DNA from: AC-51 sp036265325
GTDB lineage: Bacteria; Actinomycetota; UBA4738; HRBIN12
Reading direction: 5' to 3'
DNA length: 64,000 nt
Assembly: GCA_036265325.1 (NCBI GenBank)
Contig: DATAPH010000023.1
Location: 1-64,000 of the forward strand
The position numbers and the translations under genes are program-made. The notes beneath the pieces are model-generated. The model saw only the letters and a program-made list of their open reading frames with translations. It did not search any database and was not told the DNA's origin. Each line of letters starts with the position of its first letter. The first letter of the stretch is position 1. This document shows positions 52,582 to 60,965 of the stretch, piece by piece.

Positions 52582-52857
52582 ATGGCCGTGACCGTGAAGC
52601 TCCCGACGATCTTGCGCAAGCACGCGGGCAACGAGGCGAAGGTGAGCGCCGAGGGATCGACGCTGATCGAGGTGCTGAAGGACCTCGAGTCGCGGTACCC
52701 CGGCATCACCAAGAATGTGATCGCCGACGACGGCGGCCTGCACCGGTTCATCAACGTCTATCTGAACGACGAGGACGTCCGGTACCTCGGCTCGCTCGAG
52801 ACGCCGGTCGCCGACGGGGACACGATCTCGATCCTGCCTGCGGTGGCCGGCGGCTAA
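52582..52857 (+). CDS. Sulfur-carrier protein CysO (ThiS/MoaD-like)
   Basis: A 91-residue beta-grasp protein ending in the required diglycine (LPAVAGG). It has VTVKLPTILRKHAG at the start and RFINVYLNDEDVRYL, as in Mycobacterium CysO. The C-terminal glycine becomes a thiocarboxylate that donates sulfur to CysM. The ATG at 52582 lies 14 bases past the E1 stop. cysM is about 3.1 kb away, separated by inserted genes. Confidence 0.93.
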   Translation: MAVTVKLPTILRKHAGNEAKVSAEGSTLIEVLKDLESRYPGITKNVIADDGGLHRFINVYLNDEDVRYLGSLETPVADGDTISILPAVAGG

Positions 52858-52865
52858 CACAGCTC

Positions 52866-54062
52866 CTAGCCTGGCGACGCTGCCGCTGCGGGCAGCTCGA
52901 TCGAAACGGTCAGGCCGCCACCGGGCGTCTCCGACAGGCCGACGTGGCCGTGTTGCGCCTCGACCCACGCTTGCGTGAGCGCAAGACCGAGGCCTGCCCC
53001 GCCGGTCTCACGAGCGCGGGACGGGTCCGCCCGGAAGAACCGATCGAACGCGCGCCCGTGGAGATCTGTCGGCAGCCCAGGGCCGGCGTCCGCGACGTCG
53101 ATCACGATCTCGCTGCCCTCGCGATGCGCGCTCACGTCCGCAGACCCGCCACCGTGGCGGGCGACGTTCTCGAACACCGCGTCGAGCGCGATCTCCAACG
53201 CGGTTGTGTCGGCCATCGCGGTCAGGCCGTCGACCCCGTCGATGTGCAGCCGCAATCCGAGCGCGCGCTCGCTGCGCTCGGCAGCTTGGCCGATCGGCGC
53301 GGCAACGCGGACGGGTTTGAGGTCCAGCGCCGGGCCGCCCTCGGCGCGTGCGAGCAGGAGCAGGCGCTGCGACAGACCGGCCATGTAGTCGACCTCGCCT
53401 AGCACCTGGTCGCCGAGAGCCGGGTCGTTGGTCGCCAACACCTCGACCCCTTGCCGGATGAAGGTGAGCGGCGTCCGGAGCTCGTGGGACGCGTCGGCGG
53501 CGAAGGCGGCGCGCGCCTCATACGCTCGCTCCACCGGCCGGACGGCTCGGCCGGCGAGCCACCATCCCGCGGCGAGGCTCGCGACCACTGCCAGGAGCGA
53601 GCCCGCGAGCAGCAGCATCCGGACGCGGTGCATGAGGTCGTCCTCTGCCAGCATCGAACGGCCCGCGACGACGACCACTTGGCTGTTGTCGCTGAGGGTC
53701 ACCGGGACGGTGACGACGCGCACCCGCTCGCCGCTGACCGCGAGGTCGGTGACGGGCTGGGTGCCGGGTCTGAGCCACGAGGGCGTCTCCTTGGGCTCGC
53801 CGACCAGCGCACCGCTCCGCTTGTAGACGGCGAGCTGTGTTGCGGCGTTCGACGGCACGTCCGAGTCTGGCGGCGGCACCGGCCTCTCGGCTTCGTCGAT
53901 CCGCGTCGCGACGCCCCCGGCCGACGCGCGCAGCTGGCTGGTGACCGATGCGTCGAGCGTGCGGGCGAGGACGTACTGCAGCGTCACGCCCAGGAGCACG
54001 AGGATCACGAACAACACGAGCGCGTGCGACAGCGCGATCCGAACGCGGAGCGATCGGAACAT
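52866..54062 (-). CDS. Two-component sensor histidine kinase
   Basis: A 398-residue membrane kinase with helices near 8-30 and 155-178 flanking an extracytoplasmic sensor of about 120 residues. The H-box is DASHELRTPLTFI, the N-box FENVARHGGG, and G-boxes DAGPGLP and GAGLGLAL. ATG 54062 shares one base with the regulator stop (TGATG), so the pair is coupled. It sits antiparallel between cysO and cysM. Confidence 0.93.
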   Translation of the reverse strand: MFRSLRVRIALSHALVLFVILVLLGVTLQYVLARTLDASVTSQLRASAGGVATRIDEAERPVPPPDSDVPSNAATQLAVYKRSGALVGEPKETPSWLRPGTQPVTDLAVSGERVRVVTVPVTLSDNSQVVVVAGRSMLAEDDLMHRVRMLLLAGSLLAVVASLAAGWWLAGRAVRPVERAYEARAAFAADASHELRTPLTFIRQGVEVLATNDPALGDQVLGEVDYMAGLSQRLLLLARAEGGPALDLKPVRVAAPIGQAAERSERALGLRLHIDGVDGLTAMADTTALEIALDAVFENVARHGGGSADVSAHREGSEIVIDVADAGPGLPTDLHGRAFDRFFRADPSRARETGGAGLGLALTQAWVEAQHGHVGLSETPGGGLTVSIELPAAAASPG

Positions 54063-54736
54063 CAGCGACCGACCACGTACCCGACGCCCCGGACCGTCTC
54101 GATGATGTCGCCCGCGTCGCCGAGCTTGCGCCGGAGATAGTGGACGTAGAGGTCCACCACCTTCGTCTGCGCGTCGAACGAGAAGTCCCAGACGAGCTCC
54201 TTCAGCTCCACGCGCGACAGGACGCGACCGCGGTGCTCCATCAGACACGCGAGCAGATCGAACTCCTTGGCGGTGAGGTCGACCGTGCTGCCGTCGACCG
54301 TCACGAGGCGTGCGCGGGGATCGAGCCGGACCGCGCCGACGGTCATCGCACCGTCCTCGTCGGCGCGCGGCGCACGTCGGGCGAGCGCGTCGATCCGGGC
54401 GACGAGCTCCTTGAACGCGAACGGCTTGACGAGGTAGTCATCTGCGCCTGCGCGGAGTCCCGCGACGCGGTCGTCGACCGTGTCCCGCGCCGTGAGCATC
54501 AAGATCGGCGTCGTTACGCCACGCTCCCGAAGCGTGCTCGCGACGTGGAGCCCGTCCAGGCCCGGCAACATCACGTCGACGACCGCGAGGTCGAATCGGC
54601 CCGAGCTCGCCAGCCGGAGGCCCTCGTCGCCATCCGCGGCGGTCTCGGCGGAATGGCCTTCGCCACGCAGGCGGTCCGCCACCAGCGCCGACAGCCGGGT
54701 GTCGTCTTCGATCAGCAGGATCTGCACGGTCCACAT
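54062..54736 (-). CDS. OmpR/PhoB-family response regulator
   Basis: A 224-residue regulator. The receiver has E10/D11/D12, phospho-acceptor D54 (VVDVMLPGLDGL) and K105 (LVKPFAF). The winged helix follows with LTAKEFDLLACLMEHRGRVLSRVELKELVWD and VVDLYVHYLRRKLGD. First gene of the regulator-kinase operon. The 94-base divergent gap to the DoxX-Rieske gene contains CCGAT-N5-ATCGG (54773-54787), a possible binding site. Confidence 0.94.
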   Translation of the reverse strand: MWTVQILLIEDDTRLSALVADRLRGEGHSAETAADGDEGLRLASSGRFDLAVVDVMLPGLDGLHVASTLRERGVTTPILMLTARDTVDDRVAGLRAGADDYLVKPFAFKELVARIDALARRAPRADEDGAMTVGAVRLDPRARLVTVDGSTVDLTAKEFDLLACLMEHRGRVLSRVELKELVWDFSFDAQTKVVDLYVHYLRRKLGDAGDIIETVRGVGYVVGR

Positions 54737-54830
54737 CGTCCCAGGTCACGCTGGGTGTGCCGTGCATCCTTACCGATCTCAAATCGGAGACCGAACCGCA
54801 TCCAATCGCTGGCACCGAACATCTTCGGAT

Positions 54831-55913
54831 ATGCAACGAACCCCCTTGCGACAGACACCGCAACGTCCCGATCCGTACGGCATGCCATCGCGCGTGATGG
54901 CGCCGGTCTCGTTCGAGACCTCCTGGCGCGAGATGCCGTGGTCCCTGCGGATCCTCCGCGCGTTCCTCGGCGTGACGTTCGTCTACGCGGGACTCCAGAA
55001 GTTCCTCGATCCTGGGTTCCTTCACGCGGGCAGCCCGACGTACATCGGGACACAGCTGGCGGGGTTCGCGCGTGGAACACCGGCGGCGCCGTTGATGCGC
55101 GTGCTCGAACACGTGCCGTGGCTCGTTGGGGTCGGCGTTGCGATCACCGAGCTCGCCGTCGGCATCGCGGTGCTCGCCGGGATCGGCCTGATCACGGCCT
55201 CCGTCATCGGGCTGTCGATCAACCTCGTCCTGTGGTTGTCGGCAACCTGGCATGTCCATCCGTATTTCCTCGGCTCGGACTCGATCTATGCCGTGGCGTG
55301 GTTGGCGCTGATCGTCGGTTCGTGGCAGGTCGCGAAGGCGCGGCCCACGCCGCATCTGTCGCGTCGGTTCCAAGACCCGGACGCGATCGCGCGACGCGCG
55401 ATGCTGCGCGGCGGTCTCGTGGCCGGCCTCGCGATCGCGCTCGGCGGTGTCGCGAGCGCGCTCGCCGGACCGCCGAACGCCGCGTCGTCGGGGATCACAG
55501 CCGCCGGCGGGACGGGCGCGCAGCGCGATCCATCACGGGCCGCCGAGCCGCCGCCCGCGACCGGATCCCCGTCGCCCAAGCCGACACCCGCGACCCCGGG
55601 CCGGACGATCACGAACCTCGATTCCCTTCGGGTCGGGCAGGCGCTCGGCTTCACCGCCCCCGGGGTCGGGCCGGCGGCGGTCGTTCGGCTCGCGAACGGC
55701 AGCGTCGTCGCGTACAGCCGCGTCTGCACCCACGCGGGGTGCATCGTCGGGTACGACACCGGCTCCCAACTGTTCGTCTGCCCCTGCCACGGCGCGGAGT
55801 TCAACCCCGCCCAGCATGCCGACCCAACCCCCGGGAGCCCGACCTCGACACCGCTGCAGATGATCCGCGTCGTCGTCGACCAGTCGACGGGCGACGTGAT
55901 CCTGCCGTCCTGA
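54831..55913 (+). CDS. DoxX-like membrane domain fused to a Rieske iron-sulfur domain
   Basis: A protein of up to 360 residues. The N-terminal DoxX-like part has four helices (about 43-58, 98-118, 120-138 and 152-166) with RILRAFLGVTFVYAGLQKFLDPGF. A twin-arginine segment ARRAMLRGG (187-195) precedes a fifth helix, a Pro/Thr linker, and a Rieske domain with C299-x-H301 and C317-x2-H320 (CTHAGC...CPCHGAEF). It is probably a membrane redox enzyme, perhaps a quinone-linked oxidoreductase. ATG 54882 and 54897 are alternative starts. It is divergent from the two-component pair, which may control it. Confidence 0.85.
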   Translation: MQRTPLRQTPQRPDPYGMPSRVMAPVSFETSWREMPWSLRILRAFLGVTFVYAGLQKFLDPGFLHAGSPTYIGTQLAGFARGTPAAPLMRVLEHVPWLVGVGVAITELAVGIAVLAGIGLITASVIGLSINLVLWLSATWHVHPYFLGSDSIYAVAWLALIVGSWQVAKARPTPHLSRRFQDPDAIARRAMLRGGLVAGLAIALGGVASALAGPPNAASSGITAAGGTGAQRDPSRAAEPPPATGSPSPKPTPATPGRTITNLDSLRVGQALGFTAPGVGPAAVVRLANGSVVAYSRVCTHAGCIVGYDTGSQLFVCPCHGAEFNPAQHADPTPGSPTSTPLQMIRVVVDQSTGDVILPS

Positions 55914-55968
55914 GCCACGCGGCCCGTCGCCGCGAGGCCGGTCGCGCGCCTGGGATGATGCTCGGACC

Positions 55969-56901
55969 GTGCGCTACGACTCGATCCTCGACGCGATCGG
56001 CGACACGCCGCTCGTCGGCATCCCACGCATGTCGCCGCGCCCGGACGTGCGCCTGTGGGCCAAGCTCGAAGGGCAGAACCCGACCGGGTCGACGAAGGAC
56101 CGGATCGCGCTCGCGATGATCGAGGCGGCGGAGGCGAGCGGCGTGCTCACCCCCGACCGGACCATCCTAGAGCCGACCAGCGGCAACACCGGCATCGCCC
56201 TGGCGATGGTCGCCCGCAGGAAGGGCTACGAGCTCACCGTCGTGATCCCGGACAACGCGAGCGAGGAACGGATCGGCTTGCTCCGGCTGTTCGGCGCCGA
56301 GATCGTGTACTCGGACGGCGCCAAGGGCACGAACGGCTCGATCGAGGTCGCCCGGGCGCTCGCGCAAGACGAGCGCTACTTCATGCCGTTCCAATACGGC
56401 AATGCGGCCAACCCCGAAGCGCACGAGCGTGGCACCGCGCAGGAGATCATCCGCGATCTGCCCGAGGTGACGCACTTCGTTGCGGGCATGGGCACGGGCG
56501 GCACGCTCACCGGCACGGGACGCGGACTGCATGCCTACCGGTCCGACATCCAGGTGATCGCCGCGGAACCCGAGCTCGGCGACCTCGTGTACGGGCTCCG
56601 GTCGCTCGACGAAGGGTTCATCCCGCCGATCTTCGATCCGGCGCAGATAGACCGGAAGTTCCTGGTGAACGCGGTCGACTCGTTGCGCGCGACCCGAGCG
56701 TTGACAGAGAAAGAGGGCATCTTCGCTGGCGTTTCGAGCGGCGCCGTGATCCACGTCGGCCAGCGCGTCGCGCAGGACCTCGACGCCGGTGACATCGTGT
56801 GCCTGCTGCCCGACGGCGGGTGGAAGTATCTGTCCACCGACGCGTGGCACGAGGACGCGACGGCGGCGGAGAAGGGGATCGAGGGGTCGCTGTGGTGGTA
56901 G
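55969..56901 (+). CDS. CysO-dependent O-phosphoserine sulfhydrylase CysM
   Basis: A 310-residue PLP enzyme making cysteine (as CysO-cysteine) from O-phosphoserine and CysO thiocarboxylate. The PLP lysine is K43 (NPTGSTKDR), and the Ser/Thr loop is PTSGNTG (69-75). R211 in VYGLRSLDEGFIPP matches the arginine that selects phosphoserine in the Mycobacterium enzyme, and the C-terminal GWKYLSTDAW also fits. GATGCT six bases before the GTG could make it leaderless. murI follows by three bases. Confidence 0.94.
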   Translation: MRYDSILDAIGDTPLVGIPRMSPRPDVRLWAKLEGQNPTGSTKDRIALAMIEAAEASGVLTPDRTILEPTSGNTGIALAMVARRKGYELTVVIPDNASEERIGLLRLFGAEIVYSDGAKGTNGSIEVARALAQDERYFMPFQYGNAANPEAHERGTAQEIIRDLPEVTHFVAGMGTGGTLTGTGRGLHAYRSDIQVIAAEPELGDLVYGLRSLDEGFIPPIFDPAQIDRKFLVNAVDSLRATRALTEKEGIFAGVSSGAVIHVGQRVAQDLDAGDIVCLLPDGGWKYLSTDAWHEDATAAEKGIEGSLWW

Positions 56902-56904
56902 CGC

Positions 56905-57711
56905 GTGGGGGATGACCGTCCGATCGGCGTCTTCGACTCCGGCGTCGGGGGGCTGACGGTCGCGCGGGCGATCTGGGAGCTGCTGCCCAACGAGTCCGTC
57001 GCCTATGTCGGCGACGGGGCGCATTTCCCCTACGGGCCGCGGCCTATCGAGGAGATCCGTCGGTTCGCGATGGGGATCGCCGGGCACCTCGTCGCCCGTG
57101 GCGTGAAGCTCCTCGTCGTGGCCTGCAACTCCATCGAGGTGTCCGCGATCGGCGACATCGCGGCGGCGGCCGACGTTCCGGTCGTCGGGGTGATCGCACC
57201 GGGTGTGCGAGCCGCCCTCCGTGCCACGCGCAACGGAAAGGTCGGCGTGATCGGGACGGAGGCGACGATCCGGACGGGCGGCTATCAGCGCGCCGTGGGT
57301 TCGGGCGCGACGCTGGTCGCCGCCGCGTGTCCCGTCTTCGTCGAGCACGTCGAGCGGGGCGATACGACGAGCGCCGCGCTGCGGTCGGCCGCGGCAGGGT
57401 ATCTTGCACCGCTGGAACAGGAGGGTGTGGACACGGTGATCATGGGCTGCACGCACTATCCGCTGTTGTCGGGGTTGCTCCAGCTCGAACTGGGTCCCGA
57501 CGTGGTTCTGGTGTCCTCCGCGGAAGAGACCGCCAAGGACGTCTACGCCGAACTCGTGCGGGGCGACGCGCTGCGCGATGCGGCAGGGCCGCCGACCCAC
57601 ACGTTCGCGACGACCGGCGACGCGGACGCCTTCCGCGATCTCGCCGAACGGGTGCTCGGCCTCGAGATCGCCCGCGTCGACGCCGCCGCGATCGGAGAGG
57701 ACGCCGCGTGA
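56905..57711 (+). CDS. Glutamate racemase
   Basis: A 268-residue cofactor-independent racemase supplying D-glutamate for peptidoglycan. The two catalytic cysteines are C74 (VVACNSIEV) and C182 (MGCTHYPLL), and FDSGVGGLTV binds substrate. GDGAHFPYG has Gly-Ala where many homologues have Thr-Ala. The stop overlaps the next start by four bases (GTGA), as in the mycobacterial murI operon. Confidence 0.95.
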   Translation: MGDDRPIGVFDSGVGGLTVARAIWELLPNESVAYVGDGAHFPYGPRPIEEIRRFAMGIAGHLVARGVKLLVVACNSIEVSAIGDIAAAADVPVVGVIAPGVRAALRATRNGKVGVIGTEATIRTGGYQRAVGSGATLVAAACPVFVEHVERGDTTSAALRSAAAGYLAPLEQEGVDTVIMGCTHYPLLSGLLQLELGPDVVLVSSAEETAKDVYAELVRGDALRDAAGPPTHTFATTGDADAFRDLAERVLGLEIARVDAAAIGEDAA

Positions 57712-58460
57712 GGCTGACCGTGCTCGGTTCGCAAGGCACGTGGCCGGGGGCCGCGCGGGAGTGCTGCGGCTATCTGCTCACCGCCGACGGCTTCAACCTC
57801 TGGCTCGACGCGGGGACTGGGACCTTCGCGCGGCTGCAAGAGCATCTGTCCGTCGGCGATCTCGGCGGCCTGTTGATCTCCCACGGCCACGCCGACCATT
57901 TCCTCGACATCATCCCCGCGTTCTACGCGCGCCACTACGGCGGCATGGGCACGCCGGGGCTTCCGTTCCATTCGCCACCCGGGTTCACCGACCTCGCGGC
58001 GTTGCTCGTATCGGAGGCCGGTCGCAACGTCATGGGCGAGACGTATGACTTCACCAAGGCGATTCCCGGCGGCGTGTTCGAGGTCGGCCCGTTCCGCGTG
58101 ATGCCGTACGAGATGACGCACATCGGCGTTCCGTCGCTCGGCTACCGGATCGAGGCCGACGGCAAGACGCTCGCGTACACCGGCGATACCGGACCGTGCG
58201 ACGAGGCGGTCAAGCTCGCGCAGGACGCCGACCTTTTCTTGTGCGAGGCGACGTACCAGAACGACTCGGAGCTTTCGTTCTTCCATCTGAGCGCGCTGCA
58301 GGCAGCGGAGCACGCGGCCGCCGCCGGCGCGTCGCGGCTGGTGCTGACGCACATCACGCCGAACCTCGACCCCGGCGTTTCGCTCGAACAGGCGGCGGTG
58401 GGCTACGGCGGCTCGATCGACGTCGCCGTGCCCGACATGGTGATCGAGGTCGGCGCATGA
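57708..58460 (+). CDS. MBL-fold phosphodiesterase, Rv1339-like
   Basis: A 250-residue metallo-beta-lactamase-fold hydrolase with the zinc motif SHGHADH, later metal ligands in MTHIGVPSLGYR and AYTGDTGPCDE, and a terminal LTHITPN. Mycobacterium Rv1339, in the same place between murI and rph, is an atypical cAMP phosphodiesterase; the position argues for orthology. GTG and stop codons overlap both neighbours by four bases. Confidence 0.9.
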   Translation: MRLTVLGSQGTWPGAARECCGYLLTADGFNLWLDAGTGTFARLQEHLSVGDLGGLLISHGHADHFLDIIPAFYARHYGGMGTPGLPFHSPPGFTDLAALLVSEAGRNVMGETYDFTKAIPGGVFEVGPFRVMPYEMTHIGVPSLGYRIEADGKTLAYTGDTGPCDEAVKLAQDADLFLCEATYQNDSELSFFHLSALQAAEHAAAAGASRLVLTHITPNLDPGVSLEQAAVGYGGSIDVAVPDMVIEVGA

Positions 58461-59164
58461 CGCGTCCCGACGGACGCGACGCCGCCACGCTGCGTCCGGT
58501 CGCCTACGAGCTCGGGTATCAGGAGTGGGCGGCCGGATCCATCCTGTTCTCGATGGGCAAGACGCGCGTGCTCTGCGCGGCATCGGTCTCCGACGACACG
58601 CCCCGCTGGCTCCGCGGCACGGGGAAGGGTTGGGTGACGGGGGAGTACTCGATGTTGCCGGCGGCCACGTCGGAGCGCTCGGCGCGTGAGGTGACGCGCG
58701 GGCGGCCGGGCGGCCGCACCCAGGAGATCCAGCGGCTGATCGGTCGGGCGCTCCGCAGCGTCACCGACCTGCGCGCGATCGGCGAGCGGATGGTGACGAT
58801 CGATTGCGACGTGCTGCAGGCCGATGCGGGGACGCGCACGGCGTCGATCACCGGCGGGTATGTCGCGCTCGCGATGGCGCTCCGCGGCGCGGGCGTCGAG
58901 AACGCGCTCCGCGACTCGGTCGCCGCGGTCAGCGTCGGCCTGGTCGAGGGCGAGGCGCGGTTGGACCTGTGTTACGAGGAAGACGCCGGCGCCGAGGTCG
59001 ACTGCAACGTCGTCATGACCGGCGACGGCCGGCTCGTCGAGGTGCAGGGCACGGCCGAGGGCGCGCCGTTCGACCGGGCGCAGCTCGACGCGTTGCTCGA
59101 CCTGGCCGCGACGGGGATCGGCGAGCTCACCGAGATCCAGCGCACGGCGCTCGCGAGCGCGTGA
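58457..59164 (+). CDS. Ribonuclease PH
   Basis: A 235-residue phosphorolytic exonuclease that trims tRNA 3' ends. It has GKTRVLCAASVSDDTPRW, GWVTGEYSMLPAATSERSARE, GRTQEIQRLIGRALRSVTDL and DCDVLQADAGTRTASITGGYVAL, all family signatures. The N-terminus is short (RPDGRDAATLRPV) but complete. ATGA overlap with the MBL gene and GTGA overlap with rdgB. Confidence 0.96.
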   Translation: MTRPDGRDAATLRPVAYELGYQEWAAGSILFSMGKTRVLCAASVSDDTPRWLRGTGKGWVTGEYSMLPAATSERSAREVTRGRPGGRTQEIQRLIGRALRSVTDLRAIGERMVTIDCDVLQADAGTRTASITGGYVALAMALRGAGVENALRDSVAAVSVGLVEGEARLDLCYEEDAGAEVDCNVVMTGDGRLVEVQGTAEGAPFDRAQLDALLDLAATGIGELTEIQRTALASA

Positions 59165-59766
59165 CCGGCCTGCCGCCGAGGATCGCCCTCGCGACCCACA
59201 ACCCCCACAAGCTCCGCGAGCTCGCACGGATCTGTGCGGATTGGTCGACCGAGTGGGTGAGCGTCGAGAACCACGACGCGTCGGCGTTCCCGGATGTCGA
59301 GGAGACGGGCGCGACATACCTCGACAACGCGCGGTTGAAGGCCGAGGCGGTCGCGGCGGCGTCGGGTTTGCCGGCCCTGGCCGACGACTCCGGCATCGAG
59401 GTCGACGCGCTCGGCGGGGCGCCCGGCCCGCGGAGCGCCCGCTACGCGGGCGAGCACGCGTCCGACGAGGAGAACCTCCGGGCGCTGATCCAGGCGATCC
59501 GCGGGATCCCCGCCTCCGGCCGGTCGGCCCGATACCGGTGCGTCGCGGCGTTGGCCTGGCCCGACGGCCGGTTCGCGCACGCCGACGGTGCTTGCGAGGG
59601 AACGCTTCGCACGACGCCGGCCGGCTCGGGCGGGTTCGGCTATGACCCGATCGTCGTGCCCGTCGGATGGGACGTCACGATGGCCGAGCTGACCGACGAA
59701 CAGAAGGACCGGATCAGCCACCGGGGCCGGGCGTGCCGGGCGCTCCGCGAGCTGCTCGACGGCTGA
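59161..59766 (+). CDS. XTP/dITP pyrophosphatase RdgB (HAM1)
   Basis: A 201-residue house-cleaning enzyme that removes non-canonical purine triphosphates. It has ALATHNPHKLRELARI, ETGATYLDNARLKAEA, LADDSGIEVDALGGAPGPRSARYAGEHA and GSGGFGYDPIVVP, followed by MAELTDEQKDRISHRGRA. GTG start overlaps the rph stop. Last gene of the murI-MBL-rph-rdgB operon, followed by a hairpin. Confidence 0.96.
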   Translation: MTGLPPRIALATHNPHKLRELARICADWSTEWVSVENHDASAFPDVEETGATYLDNARLKAEAVAAASGLPALADDSGIEVDALGGAPGPRSARYAGEHASDEENLRALIQAIRGIPASGRSARYRCVAALAWPDGRFAHADGACEGTLRTTPAGSGGFGYDPIVVPVGWDVTMAELTDEQKDRISHRGRACRALRELLDG

Positions 59767-59775
59767 GCCCTTCGG

Positions 59776-59801
59776 AGGGCTACCGAACTCAAGGTAGCCC
59801 T
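59776..59801 (+). terminator. Hairpin after rdgB
   Basis: AGGGCTACC (59776-59784) and GGTAGCCCT (59793-59801) form a perfect nine-base stem with an eight-base loop ten bases past the rdgB stop. There is no U tract, as is common for actinobacterial terminators. It lies 23 bases before the next gene. Confidence 0.6.
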
Positions 59802-59824
59802 TCCCACAGCCGACGTTCCATCCC

Positions 59825-60961
59825 ATGAAGGCGCAGACCGCCGGGCCCAGCCGTGCCGCGGAACCAGCGTTGTCGCGGTTCCTCGGCGTCGCGCCCGGAT
59901 GGTTCGGCATCATCCTCAGCATCGTGTTCGTGCTCGCGGTCGGCGCAGTCGACTACTCGACCGGAACGGGCGTCTCGCTCGCGCCGTTCTACGTGATGCC
60001 GGTGGTGCTCGCGACGCGTACCGGCGGACGCGCGTGGGGCCTCGCGATCGCGGGCCTCGCCGCCCTCGCGACCCGGCTCGCCGATCCCCTCGACGCCTCC
60101 AACGTGTTCGTGCATTCCTGGAACGCGCTGGTGTGGTTCATCGTGTTCGGCGCGATCGTGTGGCTCGTCGACGCGCTCGACACGACCGTGCGGAGTCAGG
60201 GCCGGCAGCTCGCACGCGAGACCGAGCGCGTCGACGACCTGCGGCAGCAGAATGCGGTCCAGAACACGTTGCTGCACGCCGTGTCGCACGACCTGAAGGG
60301 GCCGCTCGCCGGCGTGCTCGGCGCCATGCAGACGATCCGCCGCGCTGAGAAGCTCCACCTCACCGAGAAGGAACTGAACGACCTCTACGGCGTGATCGAG
60401 CAGGCGGGCGCCAAGGCTGCGCGGCTCGTCGAAGACCTCTTGGATCTCGACCGGCTCGACCGCGGCCAGCTCGAGCCGCAGCGTGAGCCGACCGATGTCG
60501 TGCTGATCGCCGACAAGCTGGCCGCAGAGCTGCCAACCCTCGCCGGCCACCCGGTTCGCGTTGACGGCCCGCGGGTCTTCGTCGACGTCGATCCGACGAT
60601 GACCGAGCGGATCATCGAGAACCTCATGAACAATGCGGCGCGGCACACGTCGCCGGGAACGCCGATCCACGTCGAGCTCGTCGAGCAGAAGGGCGGCGTC
60701 ATCATCGTCGTGGAGGACGAGGGGCCGGGCGTCGAGGATGTGCTGAAGCCCACGATCTTCGAGCCGTTCCAGCAGGGCGAGAACGCGCGCGGCGGGGTCG
60801 GCATCGGCTTGTCGCTCGTCGGACGGTTCGCCGAGCTGCACGGCGGGTCGGCGCACGTCGAAGACCGAGACGGCGGCGGCGCGCGGTTCGTCGTCGTGTT
60901 GCCCGGTCGGATCTCGGCGGCGCCGCCCCTCGAGTCGCCGGCCGACCTCCAGGCCGTCTGA
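59825..60961 (+). CDS. Orphan membrane histidine kinase (MASE/DUF4118-like input)
   Basis: A 378-residue kinase with about four N-terminal helices (residues 25-120) and little extracytoplasmic loop, then the H-box LHAVSHDLKGPLAGV, N-box ENLMNNAARHT and G-boxes VEDEGPGV and GGVGIGLSLVGR. The compact membrane module suggests sensing within the membrane. No response regulator is adjacent in the window except the LuxR type at its far start. Confidence 0.9.
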   Translation: MKAQTAGPSRAAEPALSRFLGVAPGWFGIILSIVFVLAVGAVDYSTGTGVSLAPFYVMPVVLATRTGGRAWGLAIAGLAALATRLADPLDASNVFVHSWNALVWFIVFGAIVWLVDALDTTVRSQGRQLARETERVDDLRQQNAVQNTLLHAVSHDLKGPLAGVLGAMQTIRRAEKLHLTEKELNDLYGVIEQAGAKAARLVEDLLDLDRLDRGQLEPQREPTDVVLIADKLAAELPTLAGHPVRVDGPRVFVDVDPTMTERIIENLMNNAARHTSPGTPIHVELVEQKGGVIIVVEDEGPGVEDVLKPTIFEPFQQGENARGGVGIGLSLVGRFAELHGGSAHVEDRDGGGARFVVVLPGRISAAPPLESPADLQAV

Positions 60962-60965
60962 GCGG

